Source: Psychrobacter sp. AH5
GTDB lineage: Bacteria; Pseudomonadota; Gammaproteobacteria; Pseudomonadales; Moraxellaceae
Direction of reading: 5' to 3'
Assembly (NCBI RefSeq): GCF_040371085.1
Contig: NZ_JAMBMT010000001.1
Coordinates: forward strand, 2,790,001 to 2,854,000
DNA: 64,000 bases
The notes under the pieces were generated by a model. The model did not search any database. It was not told the origin of the DNA and saw nothing but the letters and a program-made list of their open reading frames with translations. Of this stretch, positions 37,010-46,984 are shown piece by piece. A program made the position numbers and the translations under genes. Each line of letters opens with the position of its first letter. Positions within the stretch are counted from its first letter, which is position 1.

Positions 37010-37837
37010 ATGCAAGCTTGGGTAATTGGCAATTGGAAACAAAATCCGGCAACAAAACGCGAAGTTGAGACTTTAGTCACCGAGATAGTAACGGCTAACA
37101 ATGAGCGCAGCGTCAATAATAGCAATACTGATAGTAGCCATGATAAAGCAAAGACTTGCCAATTAATGCTTGCCCCTAGTTGTATTCATCTATCGGCAGT
37201 CAGTAGCCGTTTGCAAGACAGCTCAATACTGTGCGCAGCGCAAGATATCAGCGCTCATAGTGCTACGGTAGGTGCTTATACTGGTGACTGCTCAGCGCAG
37301 CAAGTAGCAGATGCTGGTGCCACTTGGACAATCTTAGGCCATTCTGAGCGTCGTCAATATCATCAAGAATCTAATGAGATTTTGCTTGCAAAGCTAGTCT
37401 GTGCTCTAGAACAAAAGCTTGGCGCGGTTCTTTGTATCGGTGAAACTCAAGCTCAGTATGATGCGAGAGACACTATCAAGGTTATCGATGAGCAGTTGCA
37501 AGTGGTCAAGCAGCTACTAGCGCAGCCTATAGCGAAATCTATGGATCTCGACCATACCTTAGCTGAGCAGCTCATTATCGCCTATGAGCCGGTTTGGGCC
37601 ATTGGTACGGGCAAAGTACCTACTGTGAGCGAGGTCAGCGCCACTCATAAGCATATCAAAGAGCAGCTAGCAAGCTTTGCATCAAAGCTGCCAGCGATAA
37701 CGGTGCTTTATGGAGGCAGCGTCAATGCCGATAATGCCGATAGTTTTGCCGCAAGCCCTGTTATAGATGGAGCTTTGGTTGGCGGTGCTTCTTTAAAAGC
37801 TGAGAGCTTTTTAGCCATTGCTAAAGCTTTTAGCTAA
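37010..37837 (+). CDS. tpiA: Triosephosphate isomerase
   Basis: TpiA interconverts dihydroxyacetone phosphate and glyceraldehyde-3-phosphate in glycolysis and gluconeogenesis. The TIM barrel is complete: GNWKQNP at the N-terminus with the catalytic Lys, the catalytic His in [10 protein letters not shown], the catalytic Glu and flexible loop in [16 protein letters not shown], and YGGSVNADN phosphate binding at the end. The 275 residues exceed the usual 250 because of an Asn/Ser-rich insert of about 20 residues after the first helix (near 33-52). The tpiA-secG order is common in gammaproteobacteria. Confidence 0.95.
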   Translation: MQAWVIGNWKQNPATKREVETLVTEIVTANNERSVNNSNTDSSHDKAKTCQLMLAPSCIHLSAVSSRLQDSSILCAAQDISAHSATVGAYTGDCSAQQVADAGATWTILGHSERRQYHQESNEILLAKLVCALEQKLGAVLCIGETQAQYDARDTIKVIDEQLQVVKQLLAQPIAKSMDLDHTLAEQLIIAYEPVWAIGTGKVPTVSEVSATHKHIKEQLASFASKLPAITVLYGGSVNADNADSFAASPVIDGALVGGASLKAESFLAIAKAFS

Positions 37838-37937
37838 AGAGTAGTAGCGATTATAAGATAAGCAAAAAAGACTCTATAGCGGCTATCACTTTGTTATCTC
37901 TTACAAAAAAACTTAGTATTTTAGTTTTATAAGTGGT

Positions 37938-37966
37938 TTAACAGCGCCCTTGTAATCGTGTACAAT
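37938..37966 (+). promoter_or_regulatory. Promoter of secG and tRNA-Leu
   Basis: TTAACA and TACAAT are separated by 17 bases, close to the sigma-70 consensus. The -10 box ends 75 bases before the secG ATG. Confidence 0.6.
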
Positions 37967-38040
37967 GCGCCTTATTTATAGTTTTGGTTTATGGTCTTTG
38001 TAATTTTATCAGTCGTCATTATGCGGCAAAAGAGGACAGC

Positions 38041-38355
38041 ATGTTTACTTTTATATTAGCCTTGCATATTATCGTGGCCATTGCCATGATTGGCCTGATT
38101 TTGATACAGCATGGCAAAGGTGCAGATGCAGGCGCCTCTTTTGGTGCCGGTTCCTCTGGAACGGTATTTGGCGCGGCAGGCACGGCGAACTTTTTGACTC
38201 GTGCGACCGCCGTCCTAACTGTGATATTCTTTATTACTAGTATGGCACTAGCGGTGCATGCGCGTGAACAAGCTCAAGATCAGATTAGCTTAGATACCTC
38301 ATCATTATCTGTACCGGCAAACCCGCGCCCATTGACGGATAATCCGCAGCAGTAG
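38041..38355 (+). CDS. secG: Protein translocase subunit SecG
   Basis: SecG is the small subunit of the SecYEG translocon. The 104 residues have two membrane helices (about 2-24 and 55-77) joined by the conserved segment QHGKGADAGASFGAGSSGTVFGAAG. The C-terminal tail is polar. The ATG at 38041 with AGAGGA upstream is the start. A TTG 19 codons upstream is in frame but would add a non-conserved hydrophilic stretch. The tRNA-Leu gene follows 136 bases downstream, as in many gammaproteobacteria. Confidence 0.94.
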   Translation: MFTFILALHIIVAIAMIGLILIQHGKGADAGASFGAGSSGTVFGAAGTANFLTRATAVLTVIFFITSMALAVHAREQAQDQISLDTSSLSVPANPRPLTDNPQQ

Positions 38356-38491
38356 CTATTTTTATGAGCAGGCCTTGCTATTTGCAAGGGTTAGTTTTAC
38401 AATACTTGCCTGTTTTTACAACCCTTATCTTTATGATGCAGCCTCAAGCATGATATTAACTGAGATAAAGGTCTAAACAGTTGAGTAACAA

Positions 38492-38576
38492 GCGATTGTG
38501 GTGGAATTGGTAGACACGCCATCTTGAGGGGGTGGTGGCGCAAGCTGTGGGGGTTCAAGTCCCCCCAATCGCACCA
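38492..38576 (+). tRNA. tRNA-Leu (anticodon GAG)
   Basis: The 85-base sequence folds as a class II tRNA. The acceptor stem GCGATTG pairs fully with CAATCGC. The D loop has GGTAGAC. The anticodon stem CCATC/GGTGG encloses the loop TTGAGGG with anticodon GAG. A variable arm and the T loop TTCAAGT follow, and CCA is encoded. The secG-leuU order is conserved. Confidence 0.96.
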
Positions 38577-38737
38577 ATTTTTAACGATAAGTTTTAATGA
38601 TATATAACTACATCCTAGTTATTTATCAGGTATAATGAGTAGCGTTAATACTATTTGGTTTTAGTAATAATTAAAGTCAAGTTAGGGCAGTAATGTAGTT
38701 ATAGCAATTTTGATTTAAAGTTTGTTTTAAATAAAGA

Positions 38738-38766
38738 TTGACAGGACGATAAAAAGTCCCTATAAT
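38738..38766 (+). promoter_or_regulatory. Consensus promoter of initiator tRNA-Met
   Basis: TTGACA and TATAAT are both perfect sigma-70 boxes with a 17-base spacer. The -10 box ends 16 bases before the tRNA 5' end. This is the strongest promoter seen in the window, fitting a high-demand stable RNA that may also lead into rimP-nusA-infB. Confidence 0.93.
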
Positions 38767-38782
38767 ATGCATTCTAAATTGT

Positions 38783-38859
<77 letters not shown>

Positions 38860-39353
38860 CTTTTTAATACTGATTTTTGCACTAGTATTTTTGTAGTATT
38901 GAGATATCAGTGTCGATTAACCCACCATTATGTTTGTGGGTTTTTTTGTACCTAAAGCTTAGGATTAGTAAACTATTTATAGTAGTTGCTCATCATTTTA
39001 GTCAAATAAGCGCTAGTTAACTACTTAGTTAAATGAATAGTTTAACTATGAAAGATAGCTTAAATGACTGCTTATACCTTGCTACAAATCATTATTCATT
39101 GTCACGTTACCATCAATCGTAGGCAAGATTATCTTTTGCTTTACTCTTTATTAAGTTGTCCTTGAAGATAACTATTTAATCCCTATTATGATTCACTAGG
39201 TACTGATAAAAATAACTATTGTTAAAGCGTAAGTCTCTTTATAAAAAGCGATTGATAGTAAAGCTTGATATTATACTTCTCTACTATTAGCTTTTTTGGC
39301 TCTTTTTTATCAGCGCTACCATCGATAAGTGAACAGGAAACTATAAATAAATT
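38860..39353. other. Leader region between initiator tRNA and rimP
   Basis: Apart from a terminator hairpin at 38919-38947, I see no gene. The rimP operon promoter is presumably in the second half, or transcription reads through from metY. Confidence 0.5.
38919..38947 (+). terminator. Terminator after initiator tRNA-Met
   Basis: A 7-bp stem AACCCAC/GTGGGTT is followed by a T-run of nine. It lies 60 bases after the tRNA. Some read-through into rimP is possible. Confidence 0.75.
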
Positions 39354-39854
39354 ATGAAGCTTTCGACCAAAGTTGCAGAATTGACCAATATCATTGCTCC
39401 AGCTGTAGCGGCTTGTAATGTTGCGCTATGGGGCGTTGAATTTGCGCCGCAAGGAAACCGCTCTTTATTGCGGATTTATATTGAGTCGTTGCCCGAAGAG
39501 CAGGCACAAGATAAACAGGTTACTATCGAAGATTGCGCGGCAGTAAACCATCAGGTCAGCGGTGTACTAGAAGTACACGACCCTATTGCCGGCGAGTATA
39601 TCCTTGAGGTATCGTCACCTGGTTTTGATCGTGCTTTTTTCTCAGATGAGCAGATGCGTGATTATATAGGTCAGACGGTTAGTCTGCGTCTAATACAAGC
39701 TATCGGCCAGGGTGACAAAAAGCGCCGTAAAGCCACTGGTAAGCTTGATAGTATGACTGATAGCTCACTGCAATTGACCGCCACTGATGGTGAGCAGTTT
39801 GAGATTGCACTAAGCAATATCGACAAAGCCAATTTAATCTATGAAGATGAATAA
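39354..39854 (+). CDS. rimP: Ribosome maturation factor RimP
   Basis: RimP is needed for 30S subunit maturation. The 166 residues show the alpha/beta N-terminal domain (ALWGVEFAPQGNRSLLRIYIES, then TIEDCAAVNHQVSGVLEVHDPIAGEYILEVSSPGFDR) and the SH3-like C-terminal domain with DSSLQLTATDGEQFEIALSNIDKANLIYE. It is the first gene of the rimP-nusA-infB block. nusA follows after 65 bases. Confidence 0.94.
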   Translation: MKLSTKVAELTNIIAPAVAACNVALWGVEFAPQGNRSLLRIYIESLPEEQAQDKQVTIEDCAAVNHQVSGVLEVHDPIAGEYILEVSSPGFDRAFFSDEQMRDYIGQTVSLRLIQAIGQGDKKRRKATGKLDSMTDSSLQLTATDGEQFEIALSNIDKANLIYEDE

Positions 39855-39919
39855 TGCTGGACATTAACAGCGCAATAATAAAATTTAAGCCAATTACAAG
39901 ATGATAGGACAGGTATAGC

Positions 39920-41404
39920 ATGAGTCGTGAAATTTTAACGGTAGTAGAAACCGTCAGTAATGAAAAGGGCTTAAATCCTGAAGATATCTTTGAAGCTATT
40001 GAAGACGCTTTAGTGGTGTCAACTAAGAAAAAAGTCTACACCGAGCAGCCTGAAGTCGCGGTGCGAGTAGCTATTAATCGCGAAACGGGCGATTATGATA
40101 CTTATCGCTATTGGACAGTGGTTGCTGATGAAGATCATGAGATGCCTGCTTGTCAGCTCGCTATTACTGATCTTGATGCGGATGAGTGGTCTATCGGCGA
40201 TATCAAAGAAGAGCAGATTGAATCGATTGAGTTTGGTCGTATTGCAGCCACGCAAGCTAAGCAAGTTATCATCCAAAAGATCCGTGAAGCGGAGCGCGCG
40301 CTAGTAGCCGATGCTTTTGAGCCACGTATTGGCGAGATGATGTATGGCGAAGTCAAAAAACAAACTCGTGACGGCTTTATCATTGACTTAGGTGACAACG
40401 CTGAAGGCTATTTATCACGCGATCAGATGTTGCCGCGTGAGCAGCTACGGGTGAAGTCGCGTATCAATGCTATTTTATATCACGTCAATCGTGATAATCG
40501 CGGCGCGCAGTTATTATTATCGCGTACGCACCCTGAGATGCTATCTGCATTGATGCAAAAAGAAGTGCCGGAGATTGCCGAAGAGATTATTGAGATCCGT
40601 AACGTGGCGCGTCTGCCAGGTACTAGAGCTAAAATAGCGGTAAAGACTAACGATAGCCGCATTGATCCGGTTGGTGCGTGTATTGGTATGCGTGGTACGC
40701 GTATCCAAGCAGTGCAGCAAGAGCTTGATGGCGAACGTATTGATGTCGTAGTGTGGTCGGATGATCCTGCGCAGTTTATTATCAGCGCACTTGAGCCTGC
40801 TGACGTGAGCAGTATCATCTTAGATGAAGATACTAAGACTGCCGATATCGTCTTTAGCACCAATGATCAGCTAGCACGTGCTATTGGCTCACAAGGCCAA
40901 AACGTACGTTTGGCGTCAGAGCTGACCGGTTATAAGCTCAATATGATGCTAGAAGAAGAGTATCAAAAACGTCAACAGGATGAGACCAAAGCCTTTATCG
41001 ATCTGTTTTATGATCGTTTAGAGGTGGATCAAGATCTAGCACAAGCCTTAGTTGATATTGGTTTTACTAGTATTGAGGAAGTCGCTTATGTGCCAGTCGA
41101 GACTTTCTATGATATTGAAGGCTTAGATGACGAAGCTATTGATATGATTCAAGAGCGAGCGAAAGAAGTTGTTATCGCAGAAGAGCTGGTCAAACAACAA
41201 AACATGAAAGAGCCTAGTCAAGAACTACAAGATCTTGAAGGTATGACGGTAAGCTTAGCTTATAAAATGGCGCAAAAAGACATCATTACCCTTGATGATC
41301 TAGCGGAACAAGCGGTGTTTGAACTAGAGGATATCGAAGGTTTAGATGCTGAGACCGCAGGTAAGCTTATTATGAAAGCGCGGGAATCTTGGTTCAATGA
41401 ATAG
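39920..41404 (+). CDS. nusA: Transcription termination/antitermination factor NusA
   Basis: NusA binds RNA polymerase and controls pausing, termination and antitermination. The 494 residues hold the N-terminal polymerase-binding domain, an S1 domain (MYGEVKKQTRDGFIIDLGDNAEGYLSRDQ), KH domains (DPVGACIGMRGTRIQAVQQEL, then IGSQGQNVRLASELTGY), and two C-terminal acidic repeat domains (VDIGFTSIEEVAYV and LEDIEGLDAETAGKL). These acidic repeats are typical of gammaproteobacterial NusA. It is in the conserved order rimP-nusA-infB. Confidence 0.96.
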   Translation: MSREILTVVETVSNEKGLNPEDIFEAIEDALVVSTKKKVYTEQPEVAVRVAINRETGDYDTYRYWTVVADEDHEMPACQLAITDLDADEWSIGDIKEEQIESIEFGRIAATQAKQVIIQKIREAERALVADAFEPRIGEMMYGEVKKQTRDGFIIDLGDNAEGYLSRDQMLPREQLRVKSRINAILYHVNRDNRGAQLLLSRTHPEMLSALMQKEVPEIAEEIIEIRNVARLPGTRAKIAVKTNDSRIDPVGACIGMRGTRIQAVQQELDGERIDVVVWSDDPAQFIISALEPADVSSIILDEDTKTADIVFSTNDQLARAIGSQGQNVRLASELTGYKLNMMLEEEYQKRQQDETKAFIDLFYDRLEVDQDLAQALVDIGFTSIEEVAYVPVETFYDIEGLDDEAIDMIQERAKEVVIAEELVKQQNMKEPSQELQDLEGMTVSLAYKMAQKDIITLDDLAEQAVFELEDIEGLDAETAGKLIMKARESWFNE

Positions 41405-41556
41405 GTATTAGGAGCATATCGCTGTCTTTTGGTGGTATGCTATCGATAATTAAAGGCTGGCTATGATATAAAAACCAAAACCAGCCTAAGCGCAATCATT
41501 TGTAGCCAACAACTGAATTGAACATATAGCAAATAATAGACAGTAGGTGATAATCA

Positions 41557-44283
41557 ATGGCAGATAAGACCGTCAAAGAACTGGCAGAAATGGTAGGCAA
41601 AACCGCTAGTGCTGTACAGCAGCAATTGCAGGATGCTGGGCTACCTGCTCGCGGGGAGGATGACTCAGTCACCGAACTTGAGCAAGAGAAGTTGGTGGCA
41701 TACTTAAAACAAAGTCATGGTCAGCAAGAAAAACGCCGTATTAGTTTAAAATCTAAAACGACTAGTACTGCTCGCGTGACTGGCTCTTCAGGTAAATCTA
41801 AGAGCGTCAATGTTGAAGTGCGTAAGAAAAAAGTATTCGAGAAGCCTGATCCACAAAAGATGGCCGAAGAGTTAGCCGCACGTGAACAAGCGATGATCGA
41901 GGCGCAAGCTCGAGCCGCTAAAGAAGCTGAAGAGCGCGAAGCGGCTAAGAAAAAAGCTGAAGAGCGTCAAGCGGCCACACTAGCTGCTATGCGTGCAAGC
42001 TTAGGCTCCAACAAAAGCTCAAGCGGTAAAAACGAAGACGTAGCAGCCTCAGTAGTCGTCAAAAAAGGCGGTAAAGCAGCCGTTGAAGTTAAGCCCAAAG
42101 AAAAAGAGAAAAAGAAAGTTGCTGCTACTAAGCCAAAAGTGGAGAGCGCGGCTGAGCGTAAAGCTCGTGAAGCTCGCGAGATCGAGGAAGCTCGTCTACG
42201 TGAGATCGAAGCTGAAACTCGCCGTAAGCAAGCAGAAGAAGCGCAGAAACGTACGCTTGAGCAGATGCGCAAAATGGCAGGTAAATATACCGATCGTGAG
42301 CCTGTCGCTGAAGTTCGTAAAGATGAGCCATTAGCCGAAGGCCTAGTCGGAGACGCGCTAGAGGAATCGTTTGAAAAAGAGCGTCGCGAGATCAAACGCG
42401 GTGCTAATAGTACTGGCGCTCGTGGTCGTCGCCGCAAAAACCAAGAAGAGCGTGAGATCAAGAACCGCAAAAACGGTTTACGCTCAGCACAGGCCGGTCA
42501 GCATAAGTTTGAAAAGCCTGTTGAAAAAATCATTTATGATGTCGAGATTGGCGAGCAAATCGCTGTAGCCGATTTAGCTCAGCGTATGGCGGTCAAAGCT
42601 CGTGAAGTGACCAAGTTACTTATGAAAATGGGTGAGATGGCGTCAGAGTCTGACACTATTGATCAAGCAACCGCTAGTCTTATCGTTGAAGAGATGGGTC
42701 ACAACCCTGTGCTAGTCAGTGATACTAAAGTTGAAGATGATCTACATGATGCGGTTGATGAGCGTAGTAGTAACGTACAGGCGCGTCCACCGGTTGTCAC
42801 TATCATGGGTCACGTCGATCATGGTAAGACCTCATTACTTGATAAAATTCGCGAAACCAAAGTCGCTACTGGCGAGGCGGGTGGTATCACTCAGCATATC
42901 GGTGCCTATCATGTGAAGACTGAGCGCGGAGTGATTACTTTCCTTGATACTCCAGGTCACGCCGCCTTTAGTGCCATGCGTTCACGTGGCGCGCAAGCGA
43001 CTGATATCGTGGTATTAGTTGTCGCCGCTGATGATGGTATGATGCCGCAAACTGCAGAAGCTATCGATCATGCTCGCGCTGCTGGTACGCCTTTGATTGT
43101 TGCTATCAATAAAATGGATAAGCCAAGCGCCGATCCTGATAGAGTATTGAATGAGTTGACCACTAAAGAGGTGGTTTCAGAAGAGTGGGGCGGCGATACC
43201 CCGATGGCACGTATCTCAGCCAAAACTGGCGAAGGTATTGACGAGCTATTAGAATATATTAGCTTGACTGCTGAGCTAATGGAGCTAGAAGCGCCATTAG
43301 ACGGTGCCGCTCAAGGGGTAGTCATTGAGTCGAAGCTTGAAAAAGGTCGCGGCCCAGTTGTTAGTGTACTAGTCAAAAAAGGCACGCTAAAACAAGGCGA
43401 CTTAGTGCTAGCGGGCGAATACTACGGTAAAGTTCGTGCTATCACTGATGAAAATGGTCAGCGCGTGAAGTCAGCTGGTCCATCGATTCCAGTTGAGATC
43501 TTAGGCCTGCCAGATACGCCAGCTGCTGGTAGCGAGTTCTTAGTGGTAAGTGACGAGAAAAAAGCTCGTGAAGTCGCTGACTTTAGAGCAAACCGTGAGC
43601 GTGAACAGCAACTTGAGCGTCAGAATAAGATGCGTCTAGAGAGCATGTTTGAGCAAATGGGACAGGGCGATGTGTCCTTCTTAAACATTGTCTTAAAAAC
43701 AGACGTTCGTGGTTCGCTCGAAGCGTTGTTATCGGCATTAAGTGACTTATCTACTGATGAAGTCAAAGTCAGAGTGATCAGCTCAGGCGTCGGTCCAATT
43801 TCAGAGTCTGATGTGACCCTTGCTGAATCAAGCGAAGCGGTATTATTAGGCTTCAACGTCCGTGCCGATGCTACTGCCCGCCGTAAAGCGGATGCTGCTA
43901 ACATGGACATTCGTTATTACAGTGTCATCTATGGCCTGATCGATGATGTCAAAGCGGCAATGAGCGGGTTATTAGCACCGGAGCATCGTGAGAAGATCTT
44001 GGGTGTTGCTGAGGTACGCGAAGTATTCCGCTCTAGTAAGTTTGGTGCTGCTGCTGGTTGTATGGTTGTTGAAGGCACGATTTATCGTAACAAGCCAATC
44101 CGTGTCCTACGTGACGACCAAGTTATCTTTACCGGACAGTTGCAATCACTGCGCCGCTACAAAGAAGACGTCAATGAAGTGCGTACTGGTATGGAATGTG
44201 GCCTTGCGGTTCGCGGCTATGACGTAGAAGCAGGCGATAAGATTGAAGTCTTCGAGATTCAAGAATTCGAGCGCACAATCTAA
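41557..44283 (+). CDS. infB: Translation initiation factor IF-2
   Basis: IF-2 is the GTPase that brings the initiator tRNA to the 30S subunit and promotes subunit joining. The 908-residue protein starts with the IF2_N domain ([20 protein letters not shown]). A long charged region follows, rich in Lys/Glu/Ala and about 300 residues long. The second N domain and then the G domain follow, with GHVDHGKT near 416, DTPGH and NKMD. The C-terminal domains include the fMet-tRNA-binding domain ([16 protein letters not shown]). The product should recognise the tRNA at 38783. Confidence 0.97.
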   Translation: MADKTVKELAEMVGKTASAVQQQLQDAGLPARGEDDSVTELEQEKLVAYLKQSHGQQEKRRISLKSKTTSTARVTGSSGKSKSVNVEVRKKKVFEKPDPQKMAEELAAREQAMIEAQARAAKEAEEREAAKKKAEERQAATLAAMRASLGSNKSSSGKNEDVAASVVVKKGGKAAVEVKPKEKEKKKVAATKPKVESAAERKAREAREIEEARLREIEAETRRKQAEEAQKRTLEQMRKMAGKYTDREPVAEVRKDEPLAEGLVGDALEESFEKERREIKRGANSTGARGRRRKNQEEREIKNRKNGLRSAQAGQHKFEKPVEKIIYDVEIGEQIAVADLAQRMAVKAREVTKLLMKMGEMASESDTIDQATASLIVEEMGHNPVLVSDTKVEDDLHDAVDERSSNVQARPPVVTIMGHVDHGKTSLLDKIRETKVATGEAGGITQHIGAYHVKTERGVITFLDTPGHAAFSAMRSRGAQATDIVVLVVAADDGMMPQTAEAIDHARAAGTPLIVAINKMDKPSADPDRVLNELTTKEVVSEEWGGDTPMARISAKTGEGIDELLEYISLTAELMELEAPLDGAAQGVVIESKLEKGRGPVVSVLVKKGTLKQGDLVLAGEYYGKVRAITDENGQRVKSAGPSIPVEILGLPDTPAAGSEFLVVSDEKKAREVADFRANREREQQLERQNKMRLESMFEQMGQGDVSFLNIVLKTDVRGSLEALLSALSDLSTDEVKVRVISSGVGPISESDVTLAESSEAVLLGFNVRADATARRKADAANMDIRYYSVIYGLIDDVKAAMSGLLAPEHREKILGVAEVREVFRSSKFGAAAGCMVVEGTIYRNKPIRVLRDDQVIFTGQLQSLRRYKEDVNEVRTGMECGLAVRGYDVEAGDKIEVFEIQEFERTI

Positions 44284-44352
44284 GCTACTAGCTATCTTTA
44301 GTTTAAATGACAGTCCAAGTTGTTTGAGTTAGAGCATTCATAAGCAGTTACC

Positions 44353-44386
44353 AGGCCTAACAGGTTCATCCTGCTAGGCCTTTTTT
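44353..44386 (+). terminator. Terminator between infB and rbfA
   Basis: AGGCCTAACAGG pairs with CCTGCTAGGCCT (one mismatch) and is followed by six T. It separates infB from rbfA, which are often in one operon. Confidence 0.85.
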
Positions 44387-44454
44387 ACTGCATTTATTGA
44401 TAGATATATCAAAATATAGAAAATAACCATAAAATTTAAAATTAGGAAAGTATT

Positions 44455-44880
44455 ATGAATCAACGTCTACAACGCCTATCCGATCAGATTCAACGTGAGC
44501 TTGCGGTACTCATTCGTGACGAAGTAAACGATCCACGCTTGACTGGCTTTGTCACTATCTCCAGTGTCAAAGTCAGCTCTGACTTGGGCTACGCTGATAT
44601 CTATGTCACTATCATGGAGCCTGAGCTCAATGACACGATGACCAAGACCAATCATGAAGAGAGCATCAAAGTGCTTAATAAAGCTGCTGGGTTTTTGCGC
44701 ACTGAGCTAAGCCATATTCTCAAAACGCGTACCACCCCGCGCCTGCGCTTTCATTATGATGAAGTGACCGCTCGCGGCAATTACATGATGGATCTGATCA
44801 GTCAAGCCGTCACCAAGACTGAACAAAACGAAGACGATCTTGATAACATTGACAACATTGAAAGCCAAGAAAATGACTAA
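44455..44880 (+). CDS. rbfA: Ribosome-binding factor A
   Basis: RbfA is a KH-like 30S assembly and cold-shock factor acting on the 5' helix of 16S rRNA. The 141 residues begin NQRLQRLSDQIQRELAVLIRDEVNDPRLTGFVTISSVKVSSDLGYADIYVT, the family core, followed by RTELSHILKTRTTPRLRFHYD. An acidic, Asn-rich tail ends the protein. TTAGGAAAG lies before the ATG. The stop overlaps the truB start by 8 bases. Confidence 0.95.
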   Translation: MNQRLQRLSDQIQRELAVLIRDEVNDPRLTGFVTISSVKVSSDLGYADIYVTIMEPELNDTMTKTNHEESIKVLNKAAGFLRTELSHILKTRTTPRLRFHYDEVTARGNYMMDLISQAVTKTEQNEDDLDNIDNIESQEND

Positions 44881-45874
44881 TAAAAAGGCAGCGACCAAAC
44901 AAAAAGTCTCCGGTGTGCTGTTAGTTGATAAACCGCAAGGTATGACCTCGCAGCAAGTGGTCTCTAAGGTAAAGTACTTATTTCAGTCGCCTATACATGA
45001 CAGCAAAAAAGCAGGTCATACCGGAACACTTGATCCGATGGCCACTGGTTTGCTACCTATTTGTCTTGGGGAAGCGACGAAGTTTAGTCATTATCAGCTC
45101 GGTGCGGACAAGTCTTATCAAGCGCTGATATCCCTTGGTCAACAAACCGATACTGGTGATGCTGAAGGTCAAGTTATCGCCCAAGCGCCTATTGCTGATT
45201 TTGATAATGTCCTCCTAGCCAGTATTGCTGAGCAGTTTGTGGGCGCACAAAAGCAAATTCCGCCGATGTATTCCGCGCTGAAAAAAGACGGCAAAAAACT
45301 CTATGAATATGCTCGCGCTGGTATCGAGATTGAGCGTCCAGCCCGTGATATAGTTATAAAGGCGCTGACTTTGAGTAAAGTAGCTACTGATACCATTGAG
45401 CTGAGCGTGACCTGTAGTAAAGGCACCTATGTGCGAGTATTGGGTGAAGATATTGCCAAAGCATTAGATACGTTAGGGCATCTAACAGCGCTACGCCGTA
45501 TACAAGTTGGTAAGTTCACTATTGATAATGCTATCGATATCGCTCATTTAGAGAGTTTGTCATTAGAGCAGCGCTTTGAGCAGTTATTAGCGGTAGATGC
45601 TTGTATAGATATCGATGCTGAACTAATGCTTTCGGCTGAACAATGCGAGCGTTTGCGTTTAGGTCAGCGCTTAAACGTTATAGAGCAAATAGATGAGTCT
45701 TTGCAACACTATATCGCTAATAACTTATCTAAAAGTGTCGATGATCCCACTCCAGATCATGAGCTACCAGTAGATATCAGACTAGTCAATGAGCAAGGTA
45801 ACTTTATAGGTTTAGGGGCGATTAGTCTTAATGGACGCTTGCAACCCAAAAAAATGATAATACTTTCGTCCTGA
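44873..45874 (+). CDS. truB: tRNA pseudouridine-55 synthase TruB
   Basis: TruB makes pseudouridine 55 in the T loop of tRNAs. Visible are GVLLVDKPQGMTSQQVV, the catalytic aspartate in GHTGTLDPMATGLLPIC, YQALISLGQQTDTGDAEGQV, PPMYSALKKDGKKLYEYARAG and CSKGTYVRVLGEDI. At 333 residues it is slightly longer than E. coli TruB (314). The ATG at 44873 overlaps the end of rbfA. A TTG 11 codons upstream is in frame but less likely. Confidence 0.95.
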   Translation: MTNKKAATKQKVSGVLLVDKPQGMTSQQVVSKVKYLFQSPIHDSKKAGHTGTLDPMATGLLPICLGEATKFSHYQLGADKSYQALISLGQQTDTGDAEGQVIAQAPIADFDNVLLASIAEQFVGAQKQIPPMYSALKKDGKKLYEYARAGIEIERPARDIVIKALTLSKVATDTIELSVTCSKGTYVRVLGEDIAKALDTLGHLTALRRIQVGKFTIDNAIDIAHLESLSLEQRFEQLLAVDACIDIDAELMLSAEQCERLRLGQRLNVIEQIDESLQHYIANNLSKSVDDPTPDHELPVDIRLVNEQGNFIGLGAISLNGRLQPKKMIILSS

Positions 45875-46174
45875 TACGCAGTTACCAGCGAATTACATTA
45901 ATCACATACTCATACATTTCATTGCAGGTATCAACTATAACGATGCCTGCTTTTTTTATACAGTAATTGAGTGAGCTAAGTAAAGCTTACGTAAGTATTA
46001 GTCAAGAAAGATTATGACTCAATAATAAAAATAATAATTCATAAAAATAAATATAATCGAAAATGGAAATAAAGGATCAATAATTAAAATAACAATAAAA
46101 ACAATAATTATAAAATAACTTGTTTTGAAGTTAGATCATCGAAAATAAATATCTACTGATAATAAGAGGTACCA
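45875..46174. other. AT-rich intergenic region truB-DJ-1 gene
   Basis: The region holds the truB terminator, then about 150 bases of very AT-rich sequence (46010-46140) upstream of the stress operon. A sharp promoter is not evident there. Confidence 0.5.
45924..45958 (+). terminator. Terminator after truB
   Basis: GCAGGTATC pairs with GATGCCTGC (one wobble) and is followed by seven T. Confidence 0.8.
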
Positions 46175-46702
46175 ATGAAAACTATCGCATTTTTATTACA
46201 CAATAATTTTGAACAGGCAGAGTACGAAGAAGTCAAAAACAAGCTTGAAGATAAAGGGTATAAGACAGTCTTAATAACCACCAATGACGAAAAGCAAGTA
46301 CAAGCTATGCAGCAAGATGTTAATAAAGGCGATACCTTCAATGCTGATATGTTTGCTAAAGAAGCTAATATTGAAGATTATGATGCGCTAGTACTACCCG
46401 GTGGTACAGTTAATGCCGATACCATTCGTGGTAATACCGATGCACATAAAATTATCAAAGCTGCCAATGACGCTGATAAGATATTAGCGGTTATTTGCCA
46501 TGCACCTTGGGCACTTATCAATACTGGCATAGCTAAAGGAAAAACACTTACGGCTTATCACTCGCTGCAAACCGATTTAGAAAATGCAGGAGCTACTTAT
46601 GTGGACAAGACAGTACAAGTTGATGGCAACCTAATTACTTCGCGTAACCCTGATGATATCGACAATTTTGTTGATGCCATTGACAAAGCACTATCTAATT
46701 AA
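46175..46702 (+). CDS. DJ-1/PfpI family stress protein
   Basis: This 175-residue protein of the DJ-1/PfpI (class I glutamine amidotransferase-like) superfamily has the flavodoxin-like core. The nucleophile-elbow cysteine and histidine are in VICHAPWALIN (near residue 110), with LVLPGGTVNADTIR before it. Members include general stress protein 18 and YhbO, which protect against carbonyl and other stresses. The exact activity cannot be told from sequence. AAGAGGT lies before the ATG. Two very small hydrophilic genes follow with good SDs, so this looks like the head of a three-gene stress operon. Confidence 0.88.
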   Translation: MKTIAFLLHNNFEQAEYEEVKNKLEDKGYKTVLITTNDEKQVQAMQQDVNKGDTFNADMFAKEANIEDYDALVLPGGTVNADTIRGNTDAHKIIKAANDADKILAVICHAPWALINTGIAKGKTLTAYHSLQTDLENAGATYVDKTVQVDGNLITSRNPDDIDNFVDAIDKALSN

Positions 46703-46761
46703 TAGATAAATGATTTATTAATTTTAAAAATAACAATTACTAAAACAAAAAGGAAAATACT

Positions 46762-46923
46762 ATGACACAGCCTAATCCAAATGATACTAAGCTTGAGCAG
46801 CAACGTTCAGAATCGGCAGAAGCGGCTCTAAAAAGTCAAACTGAAGATAACCATACTGAAGATAGCGAGCAAGCTGCAGATCGTCTCGCTGGTAACTTAA
46901 AAGAAGCTAAAAAAGATAAGTAA
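46762..46923 (+). CDS. Small hydrophilic protein, function unknown (53 aa)
   Basis: I do not recognise a family. The 53 codons start at ATG 46762 after AAAAAGGAAAATACT, a good SD at normal spacing, and end with TAA. The protein is rich in Glu, Gln, Asp, Lys and Ala, without hydrophobic segments or aromatic residues, and it looks disordered. The phrase AADRLAGNLKEAKKDK could form a helix. It lies 59 bases after the DJ-1 gene and 61 bases before another small acidic gene. The neat SD and tandem arrangement support it as a real gene. Confidence 0.7.
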   Translation: MTQPNPNDTKLEQQRSESAEAALKSQTEDNHTEDSEQAADRLAGNLKEAKKDK

Positions 46924-46984
46924 TGCTTGTCTAATAAGCAACATATTTAGCCGCTAAAGATAATATTCTTAATAAGGAGACCTT

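Noticed and set aside
37984..38040. Upstream TTG start for secG
   Set aside because: It lacks an SD, and the added segment is not part of the SecG family. The ATG at 38041 has a good SD.
41440..41500. Inverted repeat GGCTGG/CCAGCC between nusA and infB as a terminator
   Set aside because: The loop is about 20 bases and no T-run follows. The genes belong to one operon.
41967..42470. A 167-codon Ser/Arg-rich frame antisense to infB
   Set aside because: It mirrors the biased Lys/Glu/Ala-rich linker of IF-2. Long antisense frames are expected there.
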